Below are positions 39,201 through 49,300 of a stretch of 64,000 bases of DNA, piece after piece (the first letter of the stretch is position 1; every line of letters starts with the position of its first letter). The translations under genes were made by a program, and so were the position numbers. The DNA comes from Glandiceps talaboti (Eukaryota > Hemichordata > Enteropneusta > Spengelidae). Under the pieces are notes generated by a model, which made no database searches, had not been told where the DNA came from, and saw only the letters and a program-made list of their open reading frames with translations. The stretch is from the NCBI RefSeq assembly GCF_964340395.1, contig NC_135560.1, positions 21,141,675 to 21,205,674 on the forward strand, in the 5' to 3' direction.

Positions 39201-41548
39201 CATGTGACTGTAGTCAAATAGCCCTACAATGCAAATACAAAGGTCACGTGACTGTAGTCAAATAGCCATACAATACAAAGACAAATGTCACGTGACTAGT
39301 CAAATAGCCCTACAATGCAAAGACAAAGGTTTACACAACAGAATGAGGGGGTAATTCTATACAACTTTTTCGAATGTTGTCTTTCTTGCGATAGTATCAA
39401 AATACATGTATATACTTGTTAAAACATCTATGTAGTACAGGGTATTATTACATATGTACCATTGTGTACGTTGGTGTACAGTCAAAAATAAAACCGGTAT
39501 TTTCACTGGTTGCTATGCAAATGAGATAAATTGAGATAAAATAGATCCAAAAGTAAAACCAATTCCTGATGAAAATAAGCAAATAAATGCATTTTTTTAA
39601 ATGCACATACGTGTCTTTCCTGTTACACACTTTTTGAACAATTTTTTGTTGGTTCATAATGTATTTCACTATTTTTCTCGACCATCGCAAGTTCTGGGGT
39701 ATCAAATAACTATGCAAATTAGTGCCTTACCTATCAAATAACTATGCAAATTAGTTAGGTATTTTCACTGTTCATTATGCAAATGAGTAAACAACCTTTC
39801 GAACTACTTTATGTTTGTAAATATTGCCGGCGACCACTACTTTACAAATGGAAGATATTTCGGTGGATTCTGAACATAACGATTTGTTTAATTTGAATTA
39901 TTTTGAACTTTCTGAGAGTGAATTTTATTATGATCAACAACAAAATAAAGCTGACCCGAGGCACGCGCCCAGCGACTACGGCCACCGATGCTTCGTACAC
40001 ATCAACAACGCCCAACAAATGCAGCCGATGGGAGATCGTGCAACACAATCCTCAGGACCATCAACCAGCCAGAACGCAGTCAATCATTTCCCACAGTTAT
40101 GCGGAATGTTTTGAAAATATCCGTATTAGCGGTGGATCTTTCAAATTTCACATTTCATGTCGCCGGAAAGTTTCCGGCGGAAACACCTCTGTCAAAGTTC
40201 TTGTCAGTGTGTTTACATTATAAAACGCTGCAGACAATCCGTAATCTTTTCCGATTCTGATGAAGACTAACTTTTATAATATTGTACATTTTGAAAGATT
40301 TTACTGAAGTACTATTATATAGGACACTAAGAATACCACGCTGTTGAATTTTATCTGTTTCTACTACTAAAATAATCGTGTATGCATTTCTTCTGATCGG
40401 TTTTGTGAATGAATCACAGCGGAGCTAGCTAGCTAGCGAGAGCAGGTCAACACGTAATTTGCATATCAATACTTATTGTTGTTGACAACCAATCATCGCT
40501 CATAATTCACGTCTGTGACCTCTGCCTGACCTGAATGACATGAGCTGGTGACCTGATACATATTCATGCGAATATGTTGTTCGCCCTTCCCCACCTGCAT
40601 TTTATTGCGTTTTTGGTGTACATATGTAATAATAACAGAACCCCATGGCCTCGCAATGGACGGTAGGGAGTACAGAAGTTATTTTCACTCGTGATTCGGT
40701 TTATTCGCTCGCGAGGCCATGGGGTTCTGTCATAGTCTTTAGACGACAGATTGTCGAGTATTTTCCTATCTAACGATCCTATACCAACCACAAGTTCAAT
40801 GTATTTTTTTCGCATCGAATGCGGTCCGGAATTTTAAATGAGCACCAAGACATAGGTCCTCCTTATGTTGGTATAGGGTCGTATTAGAAAGAAAACGACA
40901 TGTCTCTTGTCCGGTCTAGGTGGGCTGCTTCTATCTGACAATATTAAACATTTTAAATCATTAATATTATGTTGTAATTTCTACGATGAGATCTCACCAC
41001 GTGTGCCAACACGTCGTGTTTACTTAAAGGGATGCGTTAATGCGACTAGGGATGGGTCTGCAAAAAAGGGTGTACCCTTTGTTTTAGCAATGCATAAGGG
41101 GATGCTCTGTGTTTTGATTTTGCCGGCTATGAAAAATAATCGCTCCCTCATATAATAGTTGGCACCTTGAGATATGAGAAACTATATCACCAAACTATGA
41201 AAAAGAACACACCTAAAAGATAATCGGTAGTTAGGGGGTCAACAGCATCGAATTGCTCTTCGTTCCAAACGTATTCAGCAGTAGATCCAGTTTTACTATC
41301 AAGCCATTCTTGGATCAAATCGCGACCATCTTCACGGTGACCAAATGAAAAGAGACCACCCTCTGGGTCTCGTTCATCATCTGTCATAAATTTCTGCCTA
41401 CCTCCACCTAGAACGACCTAAATATAACATATCTTCAGATGAAAATCCAGCGGTCTTGTTGAAATATTATATCACAATAACTTTATGTTAAAAACACAAG
41501 TTGGTGAACTGATTTTCGATTAATAACCAGGGTATGTATTATATGTAT

Positions 41549-41580
<32 letters not shown>

Positions 41581-43672
41581 TGTATGTATGTATGTATGTA
41601 TGTATGTATGTATGTATGTATGTATGTATGTATGTATGTATGTATGTATGTATGTTTTTACTTGTCAGTATGTTTGCGTATTTCTGTGTCAAAGACCACA
41701 GTATTATATTTGAGGATTTACATTCCGTCACGACGGATGGTTACTCTTTAGTACTATTAGTAGTCTTATTTCATCGTACAATTCCATAGCACATACTTAA
41801 CATACATCAACCACAGTGATACGTTATGTTTACCTGTATACCAGTATTTTCTACCATCTGCAAGGCAATGTCTTTGCAACCCTTTCCCTGCTCTTCCACA
41901 GGAATGTCAGAGTCGGCTTCCCAGTCTCGGTGAACACTGTGAGCATATGCTGCAGCTGGTGTTGCATGTGTTACTCTTGTTGTGGTGACAACTCCGACCG
42001 ATTTTCCTACAAGTAAACGATTTTGTAGTATCTAAGGAAAGTTTTAAAACACGGGAAGGCAGACAGGCAGGTATACATGTACATATAAATACAAAATAGA
42101 CAATAGACAACTTTGAGTAAAACCAACCATGTTGCTGGGCAATTTCTAATATGGACGGAACTTCTGTTCCAAAACCTGACTCGCAGTCAGAAGGTATTGC
42201 CTGTGCGTCCAATCCTATCAATCTCCTCTTGGTTTTGACGCCGGCCAAAAAAGCAGTCGCTGTTCCAGCAGAGTCGGGGACTTGGGTATCAGTGTTATAT
42301 GTCTAAAATAAAACACATCTGTCGTTAGAACTTCATCAAATATACATTTTCTCTAAACTAGTGGCTGGTGTTATAGTTCAGATAATTTCATCCTGAAAAT
42401 ATTTGGAATCTCCTTGTAACAACCGTGATTGTGAGTTATCAATATTCTGTTGTATTCCTGGCTAAAAGCATGTGATAACGACCAGTCATCAGCCACCAAC
42501 TACGACAGTTTAACACAAGTGTTAAATGTATATAAATTTACTTGAAATATTGGCAGTAAGGTTAGGCTAACAACAAAAAATTGTGTGGTTCCGATTACGC
42601 TCAATTTTAGAATAGGTGGAGTAGGTAGATTGTTTTAGTATATATTGTTTTCATATATGAGTGTCTAGTCCAGGTAGTTACGATTTTCGTTGTTTTCCAT
42701 ATGGTCTCTGTGTTATTGGTTTCTTCCTATCAGATGTACAGCCATTGCAGATTGGAAGAACAATTTCATATTGTCTTTTTAAGTTATTGTCAGTTTCCGC
42801 ATCCACTATAATTTCATGCGAGACTTCACAATTTTCGCAATTCTATTCTTTTTTCTCGAATGCGTGAAAACAATAAGTTTAGGGTCGCCGTGAACAACTA
42901 GGTGGGGTCGGGTAACTGGACCAAGACTGTAGGCCTTAGGGGTCTAATCTTATATTATCTATTTACATTATATTTCCATACTCACTTTTGATAATCCGAC
43001 ATGTGGAAAATCTTCGAAAAATAATACAGTCTCTTCCCCAGTTTGACCTTGGTCTTGACCTTTCCTTATCCGGGCTGACGTCAGAGTGGCAATGCCCATT
43101 CCATCGCCAATGAACAGGATGACGTTGTTGGCCACATTCAAGTTCAAGTTTTCAAGTTCCAGCGCTCTCTCGAGACTGGCTTGGGCTTGTTGGTAGTATT
43201 CCTCGGCGGCTGACCAATAAATATAAATTAAAGTTAATATGTTTTGGAAACTCTAACGTATTCAAATATAACTATTTCTTTCTTGATATTTATGTAACTA
43301 GCACCACGAATTAATATTTATTCGTAGGTTGATATAGGAGTTCAAGGACAAACATTACATCTAGCGTCAAAATCGAGTATCTTACGTTAACCACAGTTCT
43401 TGAAAGAGAACTTTCTGGTTCGATATATAAAAGATAAAAACATTTAAGTGGGATGGCAAACTTTTTTTTTTATAAAAGAGGATGTCGATAATTAAGGAAA
43501 AAGTATGCATCTATCAATAGTTATAAGACTTTGAACAAAATATGGACAAGCTTGTCGAGTAAACTAATATAAAAAAACACAATAGTGTATTAAGTAACTT
43601 ACGTTGCGCCCCAGTTAGTTTCAAGTCTATGATGAAAGCCACCAGAATCAAAACTCTGACAAGGTTGGCCAT
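36229..43672 (-). CDS. Alkaline phosphatase, ALP-B (complete, 9 exons, 506 aa)
   Basis: Paralog of ALP-A on the opposite strand, convergent with it. CDS exons in transcript order: 43672-43603, 43209-42986, 42302-42128, 42006-41834, 41417-41213, 39135-38995, 38563-38372, 37337-37200, 36431-36229. Exons 2, 3, 7 and 8 have the same lengths as in ALP-A (224, 175, 192, 138 nt), and all phases agree. A 23-residue hydrophobic signal peptide ends GAQ. Catalytic residues are kept: FIGDG Asp, nucleophile Ser109 in DSAGTAT, His170 in THATP, Arg183, Asp334/His338 in [15 protein letters not shown], and His457 in SHAGED. The C-terminus stops soon after the last Cys with a short basic tail and no GPI signal, so a soluble secreted enzyme is likely unless a further exon exists. 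Odd points: the exon 3 donor is a weak GTTGGT, the exon 7 donor lies in a 19-bp tandem array, and the exon 6 acceptor lies in a 44-bp tandem array. A possible poly(A) signal lies near 36098-36103. Confidence 0.93.
37735..38010 (+). repeat. Degenerate telomere-like TTAGGG/GGTTAA repeats in ALP-B intron 7
   Basis: Scattered TTAGGG, GGTTAAAGG and GGGTTAGGGATTAGG motifs over about 275 bp on the plus strand. Too diverged to be a recent telomere insertion. Confidence 0.55.
38294..38388 (-). repeat. 19-bp tandem array containing five splice-donor copies (ALP-B exon 7/intron 7)
   Basis: 'acctaat' (antisense of ATTAG|GT) occurs at 38294, 38313, 38332, 38351 and 38370, spaced exactly 19 bp. Read on the gene strand, every unit ends CCATATTAG|GTAAG, so five equal donors lie in a row. 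The exon-proximal one (exon end 38372) keeps the reading frame shared with ALP-A. Confidence 0.92.
39109..39330 (-). repeat. 44-bp tandem array spanning the ALP-B exon 6 acceptor
   Basis: Five copies start at 39109, 39153, 39197, 39241 and 39285; the last lacks 2 bp. The first copy holds the true acceptor and the codons for GLFDYSHM; the others lie in the intron. Four of five keep a TTGTAG acceptor, and copy 4 has TTGTAT. Each copy carries an E-box-like GTCACGTGAC or GTCATGTGAC. Confidence 0.92.
39331..41170. other. Long ALP-B intron 5 with fold-back sequences and an unrecognised open frame
   Basis: Contains the inverted pairs near 40636-40887, several ATGCAAAT-type octamers (for example near 39515, 39712, 39748 and 39777) and an 88-codon plus-strand frame from ATG 39849 to 40114. 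That frame has acidic then Gln/Asn-rich composition; I do not recognise it. It may be remains of a transposon. Confidence 0.45.
40636..40729. repeat. Inverted repeat (19-bp perfect arms) in ALP-B intron 5
   Basis: Arms 40636-40654 and 40711-40729 are exact complements (cagaaccccatggcctcgc). Close by, 40770-40788 and 40867-40887 form a second, imperfect inverted pair. Together they suggest a small fold-back element or MITE remnant in this long intron. Confidence 0.8.
41546..41655. repeat. (ATGT)n microsatellite in ALP-B intron 4
   Basis: About 105 bp of uninterrupted GTAT units, about 130 bp upstream of the exon 5 acceptor on the gene strand. Confidence 0.93.
42692..42940 (+). repeat. Dispersed repeat, copy 2 (in ALP-B intron 2)
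   Basis: Partner of the repeat at 12634-12888. Conserved blocks occur in the same order with scattered substitutions and small indels. It lies between ALP-B exons 2 and 3, antisense to the gene. Confidence 0.6.
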
Positions 43673-44586
43673 TTTTTGAGACAGATTGACGCTACAAGAA
43701 GATGTAGATCCTCAATATTCAATGTCGTGTGGAATTTTTCTTTGAAAAATGGTTGATGTATTAAATGGTAATTTTTCTGTGTTACTGAATGACGATTTCA
43801 GAATACACAGATAATGGTTTTATCAGTTGTTCTCAGCTGTATGTATAATGGACAATCCCATCATTTTATCAATATTTTACAAGTTGCATTTATACTTTTT
43901 CTGACGTAATTTTTTCTGCATATTTAAAGGGTATTTGTAGTGTTTACATCATTTGCTATTGACTGAACTCAAACCTGGTAATAGAACATGTTTTATAAAT
44001 GATCTGATGAAGTAATTTATTATGCGTCGTCTGAAAAATGTCGACGAAATTCCTTTGGAGTACATTGTTCCAACAATGCCAGAACAAAATGTGCAGCTAT
44101 ACCGATGCCATGCATTGACATTAATATTATACTACAATAGTTTCGTACGCCAGTTTTTTTTGTATTATTTTCACCCGAGTAAAAGGTTTATATTTAGCTT
44201 GTGCCAGTTTCAGTCATTTCGTCCCTAAAAATGTTGTTGCCATCAGCACGACTTCAGTCTTTATTAGATTAATATCTGTCGAGGGAACTAGGTCGACGTC
44301 CTACATTTAGAGAAAATATCATAAATCCAGATATCGACCACGAGACATCCAGTGCCCCACCCACTAATAATATGTGTCTGTCAAGTGTATAAACAAGAAT
44401 ATAATCTTTCATAGTATGATATTATTATCAGTGTAAATTCAGCATGTGGTCTTTTCCCATTAGTAAGCAGACACACAAATGAAGCTTTTAAAACGTATAA
44501 AATGTACAAGACAACACAATAGAAATAAAAACGATTTTAGCCAACTAAATAGTTCAATGTATTGTCTCAGACAAAAACTTTCAGAA

Positions 44587-44659
44587 GCCTCGTTAGCGCA
44601 GTAGGCAGCGCGTCAGTCTCATAATCTGAAGGTCGTGAGTTCGATCCTCACACGGGGCA
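44587..44659 (+). tRNA. tRNA-Met, elongator type (anticodon CAT)
   Basis: Full cloverleaf of 73 nt. The acceptor stem GCCTCGT pairs with ACGGGGC (one G-T pair) and the discriminator is A. The D arm begins TAGCGCAGTAGGCAGCGC. The anticodon loop CTCATAA holds CAT at 44630-44632, and the T arm contains GAGTTCGATCCTC. A run of five T follows the gene, a good Pol III terminator. The acceptor and D-arm sequence are those of the animal elongator tRNA, not the initiator. It lies about 900 bp upstream of the ALP-B start codon, on the opposite strand. Confidence 0.96.
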
Positions 44660-44741
44660 TTTTTAAAATTTATTTTAACATAATTTGATTTGGAATTTGG
44701 CGAACATTACGGCAATGTCACCTTGTCACAGCTACAGACGT

Positions 44742-44777
<36 letters not shown>

Positions 44778-45608
44778 CGTCTATGGCTATTTTTTTAAAA
44801 ATATATCACTGTAATTTGCACGCCTTTCTTGTGCATTCACTCCCCACTTTTTAGTGTCACCTTGATGACAAATATTCTTACGAGCGTGGAATAACCTTTT
44901 TTCCCCACAACTGTGTGACAGTGTGATTGACATATGAGACATAAAAACAGCTGCCTTTCCTACTTTTTGTGACTGAGAATAATTATTCAGCTATCAACGT
45001 TTTTTATCCTAACTGTTTTACCGTTGGTGGCGCCCATCGAGTTCAAGAAAGGATGGTGAAAAATTAATTGGGCTAGTACTATTGTCTGTTGTTATGAATA
45101 AATAAAGCTTCAAGTTGACGACATATAAATATATAAATTGGTGCAAAACAGTTTTTCCGATAGAACATCTGACTGATGATAAGAAATGAGAGATCTGTTA
45201 TTTCCTATCCTGGTCATGACTTTGTATATTCATGAATTCTAAATGCTTATCACCACTAGAAAAAGTCATGAATATGCAGTGTTCATCTAATACATATTCA
45301 TGTATGCTAAGACCGGTGTTGCAACAGTGTATCACTGCTAGGACAATATAGGTGAGGGACTTTTTTGTGATGTTAAATTATGAAATAACTAGTGACTTTT
45401 TAATTAATATTTCAGTTAAAGTGAACTTTTTTGTGCGGTTTTATCACTTCTAACCATCAGATATGGACATAAAACAAACAAAGACCCCTAATGTCGATTT
45501 TATTAATTAACAGAAGAAAGAAATTACATTCCGAATTCTTAGCATGTTACACAGTTGAAATATACACAAAGACTCACCAAATGATAATCGATTATACCCC
45601 GGAAGGAA

Positions 45609-45686
45609 AGTAAAAGTTGTACGTTTATAATTTGCATATTTTCAAAAAAAATGAAATATGCAAATTATAAACATACAACTTTTACT
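45609..45686. repeat. Inverted repeat with about 35-bp arms and A-rich loop, downstream of tropomyosin
   Basis: The arms begin/end with agtaaaagttgta and contain 'ataatttgcatatt' and its complement. They match except for one substitution and one extra T. The loop is an A-run. It lies about 700 bp past the tropomyosin stop, in its likely 3' UTR or 3' flank. Confidence 0.85.
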
Positions 45687-46389
45687 ATCTGTAACAAACA
45701 ACCAGACAAATTAGTCGTACTCAAAAATGATCATTCCATAATAAATCTACATTATGTTAGTAATGTAACAACTTCTAGTCATGTTTATTGTTACACCAAT
45801 AAGTTATAACAACATCTAATCCTGTTTTCTATTACAACAATAAGGAATTGTTTGACAACTTTATCTATTTCTTTACAGCTGGTTGGTTCTTTGTAGGGTT
45901 TTACAGCTATCTATAACAAATACATGTAAACAAAATAATTCCTTCCCATCTATCTATTACTTGAACTTAATGAATTTTTTTTGTACCTGATATTGTCTAA
46001 AATACAGAATAGTTTTTCTATGTATGACTGGATTCCCTGCTGAAAAGTTGTCGACATTGTCACCATGTAAACTAAATTAACCCAAATAAATGAATAGGAC
46101 TAGACTCGTTTTCTGTAAAGTCTGTGGTATGTTTGTATATTTACCACGGTTATGGTGCTATAAGTTGTTATCTATAATACCTGCTAGCATATCTATACCT
46201 TTATACTTTATCTAAAGCCAATATGGTGTCAATAAATGTTACTGTATATTCTATTACTTGGTATTATGTCGACAACTTTACATTGTGTCTACAACCAATT
46301 ACAGTGTTTATAACTCCATTCAATGTCGTCTGACAAATTGTCAATCATCATGACCTATCTTGGTGGTGGTGGTATTTGTTCTTCTCATC

Positions 46390-49300
46390 TCAACAGTCGT
46401 CATCGTCGACAACATCATCCATTGCAGACATCTCTTTCTCAATTTCTTCTCGTTTCACTCGCCAATTATTAATTTCAGCTTTACAATGTAACAAAAGAAG
46501 GAAAGCACATTTTTACTGTTGTTTTCAAAGAAAAGAATCGAAGCAAAGACATCAAAGCATTGAGAAATAGAATTTAAGTTTCTTCAAGTTGTGTCCTAAA
46601 TATAACGTTCAATTTATACATGTATTATTCCAATTTCACTAGTGCCAAATATTCTTGGGGATGAAGGATGGAACATAGTGCATGAATATACACACCTTTT
46701 AAATGATACGATTATGGGTCATTATCATGAATATTGATTTCTTTCTTAAGAATATGATAAGAAATGAAATATTACCATTTATATCAACTTCCTGTCTCTC
46801 TAATGATCCTCTTAATCTATCGGCAGCTTCAGAACGCACTTCAGCCTGTAAGAAATAATAATATATGTATTGATATACATATATTATCATGTTAATAAGT
46901 TTACCAAAATACAATTAGAAAATATCAACATGTCAAAATAAACATTCAAAAATATGTTTAAAACGTTGGAAAACAATTCTATATATTGCATAGAGAGTCA
47001 CATAAAGACGTTTTCTAAAATTTTAATTTCTTGGTAAAGTTTCTGATATAAAGATAAAGTTTTCGTCCAAGTTAAAATTAAATAATTAATTGTTACATTG
47101 ATATTTAATATGTTGTTATCCGGTTGGTTAACAGATAGTGCTATACACATGGTTTCTGGAACATTTGTCCAACAGCATTTAAAGAAAACTTTAAAAAATC
47201 TTATTGTAGAAGCTACCTCTCGGACTTGACTTTCCAGAAACGCAATTTTCTCTTCAGTTAACTGTTCTGCATCAGAGGCTTCCGCCTCTCTATCTTCAAG
47301 AGATTTAAGACTTTCAGTACGTGCATCAATTGATTCCGTAAGGATTTCGACACGACTGCAGGGGTAATCAAAATATGATGTTACCAGAGTCACATGACAA
47401 AGATACTGTTATTTCATCATATTCACATACTGTTATTTCACCAGTCACACAGCAACCATACTGTTATTTCACCACATTCATATAACAACCATACTGTTAT
47501 TTTACCATAACCATATAACAACTATGCTGTTATTTCACCATAGCCACATAACAACTATACTGTTATTTCACCATAGTCACATAAGAACCATACTGTTATT
47601 TCACCATAGTCACATAACAACTATACTGTTATTTCACCATAGTCACATAAGAACCATACTGTTATTTCACCATAGTCACATAACAACCATACTGTTATTT
47701 CACCATAGTCACATAACAACCATACTTTTATTTCACCAGTCACATAACAACTATACTGTTATTTCACCAGGGTAATGACAATGGTATGGCATACACTTGT
47801 TTTCACCACGGGCATGTGACAAATGTACCCTCGTTTCATTTGTCACATGACAACCATACAGTTACACAACCCGTAATACTGAAGTAAAGCACATTCTCTA
47901 TTTGACAAACTCATATATAATAGCATTGAAATGTGAAAGTATACTCTTTCAATTGTTTTAACCATAACCCCAGTATCTAGCCTTTCTAACTAGTTAAATT
48001 GTAAACAGCTAGTCTTTCTGCTATCAGACTGATGACAACTCACAACTGATATTATAATATAGATCCCAATTAGATCAGGCAAAGTTTTATGGCATCTACA
48101 TGTATGTTTACACTCTAGTCAATGACTATTTACTTACTTTGTACTGCTAACATTGTCTACACTCTAGTCAATGACTATATACTTACTTTGTACTGCTAAC
48201 ATTGTTTACACTCTAGTCAATGACTATTTACTTACTTTGCACTGCTAACATTGTTTACATTGTAGTCAATCACTATTTACTTACTTTGTACTGCTAACAT
48301 TGTTTACACTCTAGTCAATGACTATTTACTTACTTTGCACTGCTAACATTGTTTACACTCTAGTCAATGACTATATACTTACTTTGTACTGCTAACATTG
48401 TTTACACTCTAGTCAATGACTATTTACTTACTTTGCACTGCTGACATTGTTTACACTCTAGTCAATGACTATTTACTTACTTTGCACTGCTAACATTGTT
48501 TACACTCGAGTCAATGGCTATTTACTTACTTTGCACTGCTAACATTGTTTACACTCTAGTCGATGACTATTTATTTACTTTGCACTGCTAACATTGTTTA
48601 CACTCTAGTCAATGACTATTTACTTCACTTTGTACTGCTAACATTGTTTACACTCTAGTCAATGACTATTTATTTACTTTGTACTGCTAACATTGTTTAC
48701 ACTCTAGTCAATGACTATTTATTTACTTTGTACTGCTAACATTGTTTACACTCTAGTCAATGGCTATTTACTTACTTTGCACTGCTAACATTATTTACAC
48801 TCTAGTCAATGACTATTTATTTACTTTGCACTGCTAACATTGTTTACACTCTAGTCAATGACTATTTACTTCACTTTGCACTGCTAACATTGTTTACACT
48901 CTAGTCAATGACTATTTACTTCACTTTGTACTGCTAACAGTCTTTACACTCTAGTCAATGACTATTTACTTACTTTGCACTGCTAACATTGTTCACACTC
49001 AATGGCTATTTACTTACTTTGCACTGCTAGCATTGTTTACACTCTAGTCAATGGCTGTTTACTTACTTTACACTGAAAAGATTGTGTACACTCCAGTCAT
49101 TGACTATTTACTTACTTTGCACTGCATTGCTTACAGATTGATCACGTTAATACTGGGCTGATGATTACAGTTAATGAAACAATATAGTTTTACACCTGAT
49201 ATGGATGCTGTGAATGATTTTGTCAAATCACCCAAACGTTTTACTTGAATATTATGGGTTGCATCATCAGGGTTGCATAGCGGTCAACCCATCCAACTCT

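Larger units (their letters stand above)
43673..46389. other. Intergenic region: ALP-B upstream, tRNA-Met, tropomyosin 3' flank
   Basis: Apart from tRNA-Met it holds a small (AG)n at 44742-44775 and the inverted repeat 45609-45686. On the minus strand, AATAAA signals at 45784-45789 and 45498-45503 could end the tropomyosin mRNA. No other gene was seen. Confidence 0.5.

Noticed and set aside
39849-40114. 88-codon plus-strand frame in ALP-B intron 5
   Set aside because: No recognised domain, no splice partners seen, flanked by fold-back repeats; kept only as a note.
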